Shown here piece by piece: positions 37,782 through 50,587 of a DNA stretch of 64,000 nucleotides (position 1 is its first letter; the number at the start of each line of letters is the position of its first letter). The translations under genes and the position numbers were made by a program. Location: the NCBI GenBank assembly GCA_028641055.1, contig CM054060.1:61409371-61473370 (forward strand), in the 5' to 3' direction. The notes below the pieces were generated by a model. That model had not been told where the DNA came from. It was given only the letters and a program-made list of their open reading frames with translations, and did no database searches. Source of the stretch: Alopecurus myosuroides. Its lineage: Eukaryota; Streptophyta; Magnoliopsida; Poales; Poaceae.

Positions 37782-40700
37782 ATGGGCGACTCCTCGGTGG
37801 CGGCCGGCGCGCTCGTGCCGTCCGTGCCCAAGCCAGACTCCGCGCCCTCCGGGGGGGACGCCGCCGCGGCCGCCCAAGCCCTGGCGGAGGACGCGGGGGC
37901 GTCGGCGTCGCCGTCGTCGTCCCCGGAGGAGGAGGGGGAGGGCGAGGCCGCCGCGGTCCCCGACAAGGAGCTGCTCTGCCCGATCTGCATGGCGCTCATC
38001 AAGGACGCCTTCCTCACCGCCTGCGGACACAGCTTCTGCTACATGTGCATCGTCACGCACCTCACCCACAAGAGCGACTGCCCCTGCTGCAGCAACTACC
38101 TCACCAAGGCGCAGCTCTACCCCAACTTCCTACTCGACAAGGTTCGCCTCGCCCATTTTGGCTGCCTCCCCTTTGCTTCAGTTACTGTCACCACTCACCA
38201 CTCAGGCACTCACCAGGCCCCCGGTCCTTGGTTTTAATGTGCTATCCAGGGATTGCTGTGGCTGCGTTATTCTAGCCACCGATTTGGGTTGATGTCCCCG
38301 TGTGGCTATAACAGCGGGGTTTCTCATGTAAACTAGGAACGCTAGGGCTTCTAATCGATGACACTTACTACTTAGATTTAGATGTGATGATTTGGGCTTC
38401 TAATCGAGTAGAGCTGGTTTTCAACAGAATGTATACAATGTGCTCTGAGCTGTGTGTAATTGCCAAGGTTTTAGCTAATGTTTGGACCAATTATCAAACA
38501 GTATCTGGTCCCTGTTTACTACAGTTTGCAGCACTTCTGCAGATATTTGCAACAAACCATGGTCAGGTGCTTCTGTTTATTTGACTTATGAGATACACAT
38601 GGCAGCTGTAAAAGTCAGGTTTCCTCAGTAGTAAATGCGCATTAGTTTTATCTTGGTTCTGCTTGTCAATGCCTGCTATGTACCCTTTGCTATGGCTATG
38701 ATGAATTGATGATTGCAGTTGTTCCTTCTAAAATAGGATATGCCTTTGTGTATTACACATTCAACCTCTCAATCATGTTATTTTTGCTCATACTTACTTA
38801 AACTGGCATCACGGAGAATAGATCACTAACTTCCTTCTTTGCACTTATGCCTACATAGGTCTTGAAGAAAATGTCGGCCCGGCAAGTTGCAAAAACAGCA
38901 TCTCCCATTGATCAACTTCGACATGTTGTGCAACAGGTTTGTCACTCCACATGTTTGCACGTGTAATATTTGGTCGCTCCAGAAATATAGTTGCAAAGTT
39001 CAGCCTTGTTACTGCTCATTGCAGTATGTGACTGATGGGTTTATGCATTTTTCTGAGCAAAGATGCTACTAGAAATTTCACTGTTTATGCACCCCTAGTT
39101 CTATCTTTAGGTTTCAACTATTTTCTGTGATGAACAGATTATCTCCATGCATTCACTACCAAGTGCTCAAATCTAAATACTGCAATCCCTTGCTAAGTAT
39201 CTGAACAGGCCTTCCTGCTTGCACCACAGCAAATCTATATAACCACCAATGCATATCTAAGTATAGATCAAGAGAAGTTAATGGACCAATTGTACCTGCC
39301 ATACGCTTATCTGTTCCCCTTGGGGGACACCTATCTACCTCTTTTCTCACTGGTACAAAAAAATCTTTAGATGATAAACCAAGCATCATGGAAGATGAAT
39401 TGCCACTAACATGGTCAAGATAGTATAGTGATAAGAATTTAATAATGAATTTACAAATTCCTTGCAATACTCCAACAGGCCTTGCTGGTTCTCTATTATC
39501 ACAAACTAACAAATTGACCAGTGAATTTGTTCTAAATTTTTGGCACGGGACAGGAGCATCATATACTCATGCTTTTCGAAGCCATTCATTTATTTTCTAG
39601 CTTGCAGTGTGCAACAGTCTCTATTTCCCTTAACAATATAACTTCCGTGACTCCTAAACCACTTATCAATGATCTTATTTTATAGATAGGAACAAAATTA
39701 GTTACTGAAGAATGATGACATATTACTAGTATGCTGAGTTTAATTCCTCTTATTTATAGGGAAACGATATGTCAGTTAAAGAGCTAGACAGCCTTATGAC
39801 TTTGATTTCCGAGAAGAAGAGGCAAATGGAACAACAAGAGTCAGAGACAAATATGCAAATATTGCTAGTCTTCTTGCACTGCCTTAGAAAGCAAAAGCTG
39901 GATGAGTTGAATGAGGTTTGTCCTGACTCCTGATATTATAGATATAGGTGTTTATGTTCTGGTTCCTCATACCATGCTAATTAAATTTCATGTTACAAAT
40001 TTTTTATGTATATTCTGTTTTACTTTTTAAAAGGTTTACTACCTTTTGTTGTAGCCTTTTTTACATGAAATTTATCATGATCAATAATGTTGGCTTCTTT
40101 TACACAGATTCAAACTGACCTGCAGTATATCAAAGATGATATAAGCAGTGTGGAAAGACATAGGTTAGATTTGTATCGAACAAAAGAAAGGTACTCCATG
40201 AAGCTGCGCATGCTTTTGGATGAACCTGCTGCATCAAAGATGTGGCCCTCGCCTATGGACAAATCTAGCAGTCTCTTTCTCCCCAACTCTCGGTCACCAC
40301 ACAATGCTTCATCTCCAGGGGGTTTAAATAATAGGAAGCTCGATTTGAGAGCTCAAGGAAGCCATCAAGGATATCAAAGAAGAGATGCCTTTGCTTGCCC
40401 AGATCCTCCTAACCCCCCTATACAGTCGGGTAATGTAATTGCTCGGAAGAGACGAGTTCAAGCACAGGTTTATCTCTTTCTTTAAGCAATTTTTTTACTC
40501 TTATACATTCTATTTAGTTTGGTTTGTTGCACACCCCAAGTAGGTTCTTATTACCATCATGTAAAACATAGCTGACAATATAGACTAGGTAGTAGTCCTA
40601 TATTATTTTTAATGTTAGATGAAATGATTGGTGCTAGTCACATGCAATTTGTTATTTATCTAACGCAGTGAGGTAAATTGCAGTTTAACGAGCTTCAAGA

Positions 40701-43421
40701 ATACTATCTGCAAAGACGGCGTACCGGGGCGCAGTCACGCAGGCAGGATGACATTGTTACAATGAATAGAGAAGGTTATCATGAAGGTCTTGAAGATTTT
40801 CAGTCGGTGCTAACAACATTCACTCGATACAGGTCTGCTGATTATTTGGACTTATTAATATTATAATATGCTCACAGTAGTGTTTATATGCCTTCATGGT
40901 GTTCATTGAGCTTATCATTTTTTTTGTTCTCTGCCATGTAACCTTCAGTCGCTTACGTGTAATTGCGGAACTTAGACATGGAGATCTGTTTCACACTGCA
41001 AACATTGTATCCAGGTGAGTATTTTGAAAATATCCAGCATCATTATGTACCTTTTTATTGGAGTGTAGTTTATTTCCCGTGCAAAAATTTATCTGAGGCA
41101 AGTAGTGTTGTAGGAAACCGTGCAGCTGGCATAGGGACAGAGGAGTGAGTGGTTTGGAGAGGTGGCAGGGTTACAGTGCCCCTGTTTATCAACTTAAAGA
41201 GTGTTGAGTTAGCAAACAAATCTATTTGCAAAATGTATTGCCAACCTTACAATATATAACAAGGGACAAATGTACTAAAAATCGAGTGGTAACATAACTT
41301 AGTATTTGTTTGGCTTGAGGGTGCAAAATTCACTGCATTTTTTTCATTGTACATAGTCCTTTATGTTATGGATTACCTTCGTTACATGAAAATTGAAGAC
41401 GATTTTGATATTCCTTAAATGCAGTATCGAATTTGATCGTGATGATGAGCTATTTGCTACTGCCGGAGTCTCGAAGCGTATTAAAGTCTTTGAATTTTCT
41501 ACAGTAAGTGAACTTTTTTAGGGCACCTGTGTTTGTCGTAACTCATAAGCCCATAACCAAATCTTGAAATTACTCAAATTTGGCTTATCCTACTTCATAG
41601 GTCGTCAACGAGCCATCAGATGTGCACTGTCCAGTTGTTGAAATGGCTACCAGATCTAAACTCAGCTGCCTTAGCTGGAACAAGTACTCAAAAAATATTA
41701 TAGCAAGCAGTGATTACGAGGGCATAGTTACTGTTTGGGATGTTCAAACCCGACAGGTAACGTTGCTCTGTTCCACAGTTCTTTTTTTTTCCTGCAAAAT
41801 TCAGTATAGTTCACTATACTTAATGTTATTTTTGTATCGCTTTTTGACAGAGTGTGATGGAGTATGAAGAGCATGAGAAAAGAGCATGGAGTGTTGATTT
41901 TTCACGTACAGAGCCCTCTATGCTAGTATCTGGGAGTGATGATTGCAAGGTATTTGAGAGCCGAAATGGTTCAGTTATTTTCTGTTATTCCAAAGAGAAG
42001 TAATGTAACCTTCCTGGGTTGGTGAAAATGGGATTTATTTTTCATCAGATGAAAATTTGTGAATGTTATATCTGCATTGCAGTTCTATAGTGCTTCTGCA
42101 ATGTCTAATCGGAGTATACTGCTGTGTATGCCAGGTCAAAGTGTGGTGCACGAAACAGGAAGCAAGTGCCATTAACATTGATATGAAGGCAAATATTTGC
42201 TCCGTTAAATATAATCCTGGATCAAGCTACTTTGTCGCTGTACGTTGCTTCCATTTCCTCGACTTGTATCATATAATGATTTGTTTACTCACCCGATGCT
42301 CGATATTTCAGGTTGGATCTGCTGACCACCATATTCATTATTTTGATTTAAGAAATCCAAGTGCACCTCTCCATGTTTTCGGTGGGCACAAGAAAGCTGT
42401 TTCTTATGTTAAGTTCTTATCCAATAATGAACTTGCATCTGCATCGACTGATAGCACGTTACGGTTATGGGATGTCAAGGACAATTGCCCGGTATGTCTC
42501 ACTGAGATCACACGTACCTTGCTTTTATTTTATTCTTGCTTCTTGTGCTTGTATGTATAACATAGGGAGAGTTGCGTGTTTGGATGTAGTCCTTATCTTT
42601 GCAGTAATAAAAATGGAGATATATGGTATACTAAATTTTTCCAGACCTCATGGGGAAAAAACAGAAATTGTTCTGCTATATTATCATATTCCTGAAAAAT
42701 TAAAATGGAATATCAGTGACACTATGCCAAACTTCAACTTTGCAAATTGACTTTTCATGTCGTGTGAGGGCATTTTCCTTCAGATCTTAATTAGCCTACA
42801 GTGTTCATTACTCATTGGCACCATTTAAAGTAAACTGATATGTGGAGTGATTGATCATAGTATGCGTTTTCACTTTTATATCTTAGCTTATCTAGAGGTC
42901 GGATTCAGCTATTATGGCAATGCTATTACGCTAGAGTTGGAAGAAAATGGTATTGTAAAATAGCATGTTGTTGTTTACCTTATTGTTAAACTGGTTATAT
43001 TTTGCAGGTAAGGACGTTCAGAGGGCACAAAAATGAGAAGAACTTCGTCGGGCTATCTGTAAATAACGAATATATCGCTTGTGGGAGTGAAACAAATGAG
43101 GTTTTTGTTTACCACAAGGTAATTCAAGCTTTCGACATCCTCTTCTTCCCTGTCACATGCTTCATATGCTGTGGTGCTGCTTAACCAAACAGATGGATCA
43201 TTTTTTTTTCTGTCAGTCTTTAACTTGAAGCAACTCTGCACCAATTACAGGCAATCTCAAAACCTGCTTCCAGCCACCGGTTTGTGTCCTCCGACCTGGA
43301 CGATGCCGAAGATGATCCTGGGTCTTACTTCATCAGCGCCGTCTGCTGGAAGAGCGATAGCCCTACCATGTTAACCGCTAACAGTCAGGGGACCATTAAA
43401 GTTCTTGTACTGGCGCCTTGA
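37782..43421 (+). CDS. COP1: E3 ubiquitin-protein ligase COP1
   Basis: Thirteen exons: 37782-38141, 38859-38936, 39760-39915, 40108-40467, 40684-40832, 40949-41014, 41425-41503, 41601-41756, 41851-41949, 42135-42239, 42312-42491, 43008-43118, 43251-43421. All introns are GT-AG, frames are continuous, and the protein is 689 residues (rice about 685). COP1 works with SPA proteins and CUL4-DDB1 in the nucleus, marking light-signalling factors such as HY5 for degradation in darkness. Visible domains: an Ala/Glu-rich N-terminus; C3HC4 RING with C66, C69, C81, H83, C86, C89, C100, C103; coiled coil about 130-240; a basic RKRR...QRRR nuclear signal (311-334); seven-bladed WD40 from about 370 to the end ([16 protein letters not shown]). 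The ATG at 37782 has a good plant context (cccATGG) and starts the conserved MGDS terminus. The 13-exon structure is as in Arabidopsis. No defect is seen. Confidence 0.97.
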
Positions 43422-43715
43422 CGTGATTAAGGGCTTCCATGGAGTCCATAGCTAGCTTGTATATCTCATATATCCTGGCGTGTCATTGTCGTGCCGTTGT
43501 ATGTCCCGAAGTGGGAATGGAGGCATGTTGATCTCCAATGTAGGGCGCGGGATTTTTGGAGATGATCTTCTGACGTAGGAGGGAGGGGTTTCGAGGGCTC
43601 AAGAGTGTGTGCATAGTGGCCGTTCTGTTGTATAGGCGTAAAGCAGCCAGCTTATCGGGTTACATGTGTAACGTGAGAGGTAAACCTTATATAAAAGTCT
43701 AGCTTGGTTACTGAG
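43422..43715 (+). other. COP1 3' UTR (approximate)
   Basis: Non-coding, T/G-rich low-repeat sequence directly after the stop codon. The end is not determined; no canonical AATAAA was seen, which is usual for plants. A limit near 43700 is a guess from the change in composition. Confidence 0.4.
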
Positions 43716-45885
43716 TGCCTGTTTATCTGTTGGGCTGTGGGTGGGACACACTACTGAACTGAATTGGGCAAACAAAAAGTCCAGTACTGCTCGGTAGTAC
43801 TGAATTGGAAATCCAGACTGCCGGTGCTTTATGCAGTTTCAAACATCTCTCTGTTGAAACGGTTCAAGCAAGTGGCTTCCTGATCGAGGTGGTGTTCTCT
43901 CTGATTAAGCTCAGCGATCAAAGCATGGTGGTCGCACAATCGGCACAGGACGTTTCACCTGTTAGCTTGATTTCATCTGCTCTTTGTCGTTTCCCGTTGA
44001 AACCTGAAACTAGGCTTGTGTTTTATTGGTTATATTTATTGGCTGTCGTAGCTCCGTTGATACCTGCAGCCTGAGTGTCATTATTCCACCGTACTACAAC
44101 CTATTTTTGTTTTAGGCGGGCTACGATAGTGAGATTGTGTTTAATCTTTTTTTACAGATCAGGGCTTAAAAAAATGTTTTTGGTTTAGTCTGCTGGATGA
44201 AGTGAATCTGGTGCCAACGCGCCTGTGTCCACCTGGTTTATTTTTTCCGGCTTTGTCCCACAGATCTGAACTGTGAAGCGCACCAATCATCGGCGGCAGG
44301 CTGCATGCAACGGGGGAAAAGTCGAGGCGGACGGTGTGCCGCGTCGCAGCTTTGGCCAAAACCAGTCGAAGCCGCCGGGTCGGGTCGGAGAAGAGAAAAG
44401 CAGCAGCAGCGGCAAGAAGAGGCGAGCCAGGGGTGGCCTTTCGGGCGCCCAACGAGCGGCCGATGGGGTTGGAGCAGCCGAACCGACGGAGCAGCGCGGT
44501 CGCGGCCGGATTGGCGCTCATGCTGCCTCGTGCGAGGTAAACAAGGGTTCGTGGATGGAAAATTGACATTGCGGGTCACTTTCTTGAGTAAAAAAACACT
44601 ACGCGTATCAGCGGACGGGCACGTCGCCGTCACGGTTCGGATCCAGGATATTTTTTTTACAGCAGTTCGGATCCAGGAGTTGTTACAGCGGTATATGACC
44701 CTCCGGTTTTTGTTTCCATCGTGCGTGTGAAAAATGCCCAAGGAATCCGTGAACTCATCCTAGCTTCTCCTCTTGGCGAAGAGATAGCTAGCGGCGCCTA
44801 GCGGGCCGGTGTGTTGCCCCGCCGCCGGAGAAATCGGCAGCGCCTGCATCAGCCAAACGAGCAAAACAAAAGCGTACACGCCAGCCAGACGTGCTCAAAA
44901 CAAAACAAAAGCGATGGCTGAGATTTCGTTCCCATGTCCCAGAGATCTGATTTTGGCCGGGTCCCCAGCCTACGTACACGGCGCAGACGTGCCCGGTTTC
45001 CAGCCTCGGAGAAATTGTGTCTTGTAGACAGCAAGTTTCGATGTTTTCAGGGTCGGTACCTCAAAGGCTCAAACTTCTCATCACGTTCGTCCTTTGATTC
45101 CCGATGAAAATAATAACCAGCCATTCCGAGCTAAGCGATGCCGATGATTACATCGGCGACGTGAAGACAAACTAAAGCTTACCACGACGAAACAGATCAG
45201 CTACCTGGATTCCTTATTAAACCCGCGCTTTATCACTTTTCCGACGGCCTTTGCGGCGCGCGTCCAGTCCAGCAGCTGTTTAGCTGCTCCGAGAGGCCGA
45301 GGCCGAGGCCCGCCGTCGTCCGAGCTCGCCCGACCGATACGCCGCTTTCAGCACCCCCAAGCTCCACCATATCTCCATTATTCGTCCGGTCCGGACGTAC
45401 GTCATCGCCGTTTCTGTCTCCTTGTGAGTCTTCAGGACAAAGACAACAAAAGATCTCTCCTCTGAACAGTGAAAAGCGAGAATATTCTAGCCACCCCCTC
45501 CGCTAAAAAGAAACTCCCTTTTCCCTTTTGAAATGAATCAAGTAGCTAGGCGATGGCGATGGAGCGCCAAGGCGTTTCGTTAAGCGACGCTAGCTAGCTG
45601 AGCTTTCGTGGTGTGCGATCGAGCGAGCTGGTGATTTACGATCGATGGGGATCTTTCGCTTATTCTAGATCCAACTGGAGTAAGTCAGTCGCATACATGA
45701 TTCATTGGACAAAGGTTGTTGAAGCTGTGAATGTGATGTACTGATGGATCCAGTCCAAGAACAGTGATGTCTGTATTCTCTAATGCCGTGCTAGCTGTAT
45801 CTGCTCCGCCTGGTGCATGCACGCTGACAATTTGCACGTCCCGGCCCGTGCATGCCAAAATGTGAAGAAAACAAGGTGGCATTAA
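43716..45885. other. Low-repeat intergenic DNA
   Basis: No supported gene. 44159-44741 is GC-rich with overlapping open frames on both strands; the minus frame from 44569 starts MSIFHPRTL and has an Ala/Arg-rich composition, but no domain or splice structure is recognised. A short imperfect duplication of ttcggatccagga occurs at about 44636 and 44667. The DNA between 44800 and 45880 shows no repeat signature. Confidence 0.4.
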
Positions 45886-47345
45886 TTTTTTTTTTTTTGA
45901 AACGAGGCAGAATTTTGCCCGTTCCATTGATTAAGAAGAGTTTAGGTTACAAACTACTAAAAGCCAAGACCGGGGAGAGAGAAGTCTACTCTCGCTTCAT
46001 AATATCACACAAATGTTTCGTACCCGCAATTCCCCAAAGAGCGGCATTTCTTTTGATGGAAGAAAGAACCAACATATGTATGGAGACGGTCTTCGAAAAA
46101 AACTCTAGCATTACGCTCATTCCTAATCTCCCGCGCGGCAAGAGGAACCAAAGAGAATAGTCCCTACCGCCGCCCGTCCAAGGGTCCCGGTGATGAAGCA
46201 CCGCCGTTCCTTAACCGATGCGAAGTTGCTCCATTGAGTAGTGTCGAAATCCGCTAGACCAATCCAATCTTGAGGGCCCTTTCAAATGCGTAGGGAGTAC
46301 CTACATTTGAACTTAAGGTGCGCTGTGGTCTCCGACTCCCTCTTGCAAAGTTGGTGTAGACCGCAATCAGCCCAACCCTTTCTCACGAGGTGATCCGCCG
46401 TCCAGACCCTATTTTGAAGGATTAACCATGTGAAAAACTTACATTTTGGGCAGAACAATAATCCCAAATCTCTGGCTTCTAACAGAAGGTAGGAGAGGTC
46501 TCAAATTGCGCCAAATGAGGCGAAGACATGGAGTATTTGTCATTTTTGGTGAGCCTCCAAGTGATAGTGTCCAATGTTGCCTCATGGAGGTGGACCTCAA
46601 GGAGCATGCTCCAAAGAGCGACAAACTCGATAATTTGTAGGAGCGATATGCCATCGTCAAGGTTTAGGTCGCGGACCCAAAAATCTTGTGATAGAGCCTT
46701 GTAATCCAAGATTCTTTTTCCGCTTTGAGAGGGCGGAGATGGTAGGGGCAATATCCTTCGGGGCGCGTCCATCGAGCCACAAAGAGACCCAAAATTTGGC
46801 GATCCTCCCATCTCCAATGGCTTTGTCAACAGAGTCGTGAAAGAACTCCATATCCTTGTCATCGCATGGCTGCCCCAAACCGACCCATGCACGCTCCGGC
46901 CCCGTCCATTCATACTTTCTATAAGTCCAAAACACCAAGGCCGGCCATATTATTTGGCTCACAACGGATGTCCCATTTCACCTTGCACGTCTCATCGGTG
47001 ATTTTATCAGAAGCTTCCCAAAGAAATGCACGACTCGATCTTGAGAATGGGCTTCATGGTTCCTTTGGACGGCTTCAAAGCAGTGGGAGGGGGGGGGGGG
47101 GGGGGGTTGGGGTTTAGATCGCTTGCGATGCGGTAACGAATTTAATGAGGACAAATCTACCGACGCTGGTTGACAAATTTTGCTTGCTCAATTAGAAGCT
47201 TTCTTGCTATTTTGTCCACGATGAATTAGGAATCCACACTTCTAAGACGACGGTGCGCCAAAAGCGGTATTGCCCAAGTACCGGACATGGAAGTGGGCGC
47301 GCACAGCGGGAACCTTGTGAAGGACATCGCGAAGGGCACTACTGT
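45886..47345 (-). pseudogene. Second LINE, 5'-truncated, with poly-A tail
   Basis: The minus strand ends in a 13-base A run (45886-45898 as T). Upstream are, in order from the 5' side, the late reverse transcriptase blocks (SVDS, VDKIARKL, SVGRFVLIK), WEASDKI-type and CKVKWDI blocks, the DGRIAKFWVSLWLDG block, and a zinc-binding RT domain (RVWTADHLVRKGW, CxxCKRESETTAHLKFKC, about 46290-46440). This matches the 3' half of plant L1-type LINEs. Stops and frameshifts are frequent. An 18-base G run (47089-47106) lies in the middle of the reverse transcriptase. The endonuclease and ORF1 are missing. Confidence 0.85.
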
Positions 47346-47396
47346 GCAGAATACGCTGACAAGAGCTTTGGAGCTCGGCTCACCGGGTAGCTAAAA

Positions 47397-47537
47397 CTCT
47401 CTCCGTTCCATAATGTAAGACGTTTTAGGTGTTTCACATGTCGTGTAAATTCGGACTAAAATATGTCTATATACATATGTATATATATATGAATGTGAAA
47501 AAAGTGTAAAATATCTTATATTGCGGAACAGAGGGAG
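47397..47537. mobile_element. Stowaway-type MITE
   Basis: A 141-base element with terminal inverted repeats ctctctccgttccataatgt and its counterpart ending gcggaacagagggag. This is the consensus (CTCCCTCCGTTCC) of wheat Stowaway/mariner MITEs. TA follows on the right; the left flank is AA, so one side of the TA duplication has changed. The centre has an (TA)n-rich loop. Confidence 0.88.
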
Positions 47538-49297
47538 TAATTTCCATTGTAATGGTCGTGGTTTGAACTAGACCGAACGTTTCCTTTGAAGTGGCAAGCT
47601 GCAGCAGATTCCCGCAAACATCGCTACCGTAACAAAACCCAGTTGCGTGCTTACTCGAAGTGTTACACTTCATGATCACAGGCGGCTACGCAGGCTACAC
47701 GTTTCTGTTTTTTATTTCTGGCGAATATACACGTTTCTGAATCCTGATGGCGATCGATTGAGTTGATGGGCAGGTTCAGGACCGGGGGAGGTACAGCAGG
47801 TGGTTGGGGCAAAACACCAAACCCGCCGTGCCGCGGTGTCTGTGTGGCGAGCAGCTAGGCGGAGTCGCCAACTGGGGAAGGCCGGAACTCCAGAAGAGGC
47901 CATCCAACGCAAGCCAAATTTAAGACACACTGCTCAGTGAGACGCATCGCCATGCGTACGTACGTGCTACCTTACCTTTGGCTATCTCCGGCCCTGGCCT
48001 CAGTCCAACTGCCCCTTGGCGACGGCGGGAGGCAAGGCAACCTGCTCGGATCTTGAGATCACGAGCTGGCCACTATTCAAGTGTTGCTGGAACCTGCCTA
48101 GCTGCACCCTGCAGGGATCGATGGATGGAGTGTGTGAAGCAGTGTCGCGGCTCGTTTCTGCTTGCTTGGCCATTGGAAAATGCCATGCGCCAACGCCCGG
48201 GTCCATTCTTAATTACCGCTTTTAGCTAGCTGTTATGCTGCTACTCATTAACTTAACTTTGTGTGCTCAGTCAATCATTCTCCCCATTAACTTGAATACC
48301 CATTTTCGATCGAGTGGCCGGGCCGGAAAGTATCTTGTTGATATAGTAGTATTAAGTTGTGCTGTAAGTTACGGTCTGCATCGATCGTGCTTAGATTAGC
48401 ATTTGTGTTGCCAGCCAGGTTAGTGAAACAACTCGAGTAGTGCCGCGCTTGCGGTTTGACTTTTGGTTTCATTTTTGTTCTTGTCATCTGTATGTTGTAA
48501 AATGGCATGAGAAATGGTTGGCGTCGGCTCGGTGCATGGAGCCTGCCTGGCCTGGCTAGAGGTCACTTGACTTGAGAACTGAGACGCCATATCCGTCGCT
48601 CGATCGCAAACTTACTTGCCGTCTCGGGCTAACACAAAGTCAATTAATTGATTAACCCATTCTCCCTGGACGACGCGTCTAGGACGTCGCGCGCCATGTG
48701 CACACGGATGTTGCACGCTTGGCACTGTTGCTGCACCAACACGCAGATCAGGAGCTGTCATTTGCGTACCACAGAAGGAAAAAAAAAACAGGGGAGCGAT
48801 CGAGAGAGGCAGTACTTAACCATGGAAAATTCGCCAACCATCGGTAATGGAGGTCGGCTGGCTGGATTCGCCGATCCACGTTGCATCCACCATGGAACGA
48901 ATGCTGCAGATTTGCACATTAGATTACACAATTATTGACGACCATTCATGTTGGAAGAAGCGAAAAAGGAAGCCACGAGAGGTGCAGGGTCCATCGATCT
49001 CCGAGGGGCCGACACTTTTGCATGCATGGTGTCCGTGTCCCGGCCCCTGCGCGCGTGGATGGATTCACCTGGGCAAGGTCACTTCCAGGGCGAGCTCCAT
49101 TCGGGGGTGGCGGCAGCTGCGGCCCGATCGACGCCGTCTCCTTTTAGACCTTTTGCACCAAAGCCGAGACCATTAGGACAATAGGACAAGCACTGATTTT
49201 CCACGCGCAATGGTAGTAGCTAATTAGCTGCACGTGTCCAAATTGCACGGGCCACTCTGTTGAAACAATGAGCAAATTCTGAATTATTTAGAGTTCG
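47538..49297. other. Low-repeat intergenic DNA
   Basis: No supported gene. Short open frames near 48648-49184 overlap in several phases and lack domains. A palindrome-like gacgacgcgtctaggacgtc occurs at about 48669. No transposon ends were recognised. Confidence 0.4.
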
Positions 49298-50096
49298 CTA
49301 CGTAATTGGTCTGGTAGCACTGTCTTGTTTCAATGCCGGAACAACACGTCGACAGACACACACGGCGAGGTCGTCGGCGAGGGGCTGGAGCGTGTTCATG
49401 GAGAGCTGCTCCGCGGCCTTGAGGTCTGGCCACTCCTCGTCGTCGCCGGCGTCCTCGGTCTTTGGGTGGACCACGCGTTCGAAGCGTGGCTCGCCGATGC
49501 GAAGGGCGCCGCCGCTACGCCTGCGGGCTGGCGCGCCGGAGTTCAGGAAGGGGGGGGGGGGAGACAGAGAGGGAGTGTGCGCCGGAGGAGGAGGAGGCGC
49601 CCGTCCGGCGCGCTTCCCACGCCGTGTTCTGCCGGGGTGGCATCTCCAAGCGCGGCTCGTTGCCGGCGTGGATGTAGTCCACAACCCACTCGATGGTGCG
49701 GTTGTAGCCTCCCCACCAGCGGCGGCGCCCATTGGCGTTGAAGCGGCCGTCGACGGGGCCGTTGTCGCCCAGGGAGGCGAGCTCCCTGTCGCGGCGCGTG
49801 GCGAGCTGCTGCCACCAGAACTCGTCGAAGCCCTCCTCCGGCAGGCGGTCGGGCACCTCCATGCCGGGGCGCACCTCGCGGATTGCACGCCGGAACTCCG
49901 CGTCCGTGCTCGGGAACGGAGGCACGGGCACCCCGCCCGTGCTGAGCGCCCAGCGCGGCTGCCCAGCGCCAGAGCTCGGGAGGCGGCTGTCCGGCGGGCA
50001 CGGGTAGCCCGCGCGGTACAGCGCCATCGCCTCGCTCCGGCGAAGGTGGCGGCGTGGGAAGCCGTTGGCTGCGGCGTCGTCCTTGTAGCTCGACAT
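49298..50096 (-). pseudogene. Frameshifted repetitive Triticeae gene (MSSYKDD family)
   Basis: Minus-strand frame from ATG 50096 (MSSYKDDAAANGFPRRHLRR) runs through ERELASLGDNG and an RRRWWGGYNRTIEWVVDYI block to a Ser/Pro-rich tract. There a 12-base G run (49550-49561 plus strand) causes a frame change. The other frame carries the expected continuation (GGALRIGEPRFERVV, then an acidic EDAGDDEEWPDL tail) to a stop at 49298. A TATA box lies 97 bases upstream of the ATG. I recall this as a high-copy Triticeae protein family of unknown function, often near transposon ends. Function is not known. It may be intact if the G run is a sequencing error. Confidence 0.45.
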
Positions 50097-50192
50097 TTTT
50101 CCTACGTGGAGGACGTGGGAGAGGAGAGGAGAGCGCCGAGGGAAGGAGAGGAGCGAGGTGGAAGAATGGCGAGCGCGGCGAGCGGCGGGGGG

Positions 50193-50200
50193 ATTTTATA
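50193..50200 (-). promoter_or_regulatory. TATA box of the 50096 minus gene
   Basis: The minus strand reads TATAAAATCC, 97 bases before the ATG at 50096, a normal spacing for a plant core promoter. Upstream (50233-50320) is a two-copy tandem repeat of about 57 bases containing gccacgccat...acgccggcagcc. Confidence 0.5.
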
Positions 50201-50232
50201 GGCGGCCGGACATTTACTGCGCGCGCGTCCCC

Positions 50233-50325
50233 TCGCTGCCGCCCGCCACGCCATTACGCCGGCAGCCTTTGAACGGGCGCATGCACTGGGCGGCTGCCAC
50301 GCCATAAACGCCGGCAGCCTTTTGC
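50233..50325. repeat. Two-unit tandem duplication upstream of TATA box
   Basis: gccacgccattacgccggcagcc and gccacgccataaacgccggcagcc recur about 57 bases apart with similar flanks. This could be a duplicated promoter element of the minus-strand gene. Confidence 0.55.
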
Positions 50326-50568
50326 CCGCGCGCGAGCCGAGAAGACGATCACGGGGCGGTTCTGTTCCCACGCTTTTTCGTCGCGTCACTGACAGAGCTG
50401 GCCCGCGCGCGCGGCCGCGCAATTTCGATCCCCCAGGCCGAACCCAGCGGGCTGAGTTTGGCCTGAGTGCCGCGGCGCGAGGCTCCTGGGGGGCCAAGTG
50501 GTGAGGAAACGGCACTATTCGCCGCTTCCGACGCTAAAAAGGCCACCTGGGGGGGCTCGGGGGGGGGC

Positions 50569-50587
50569 GACTGGAGATGCTCTAAGG
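50569..50587. other. Possible DNA-transposon terminus
   Basis: gactggagatgctctaa matches, in reverse, the TTAGAGCATCTCCAG end found on many Triticeae TIR transposons. The partner end was not found on the left, so the element is either partial or diverged. It lies about 0.5 kb upstream of the minus-strand gene. Confidence 0.4.

Noticed and set aside
37487..38292. Two long plus frames overlapping COP1 exon 1
   Set aside because: They start at GTG, run in other phases of a very GC-rich exon, and read on into intron 1.
39156..39512. A 118-codon minus frame in COP1 intron 2, with an imperfect direct repeat (aacaggcct..ctt) at its ends
   Set aside because: No domain, and the 17-base repeat is too weak to claim an insertion.
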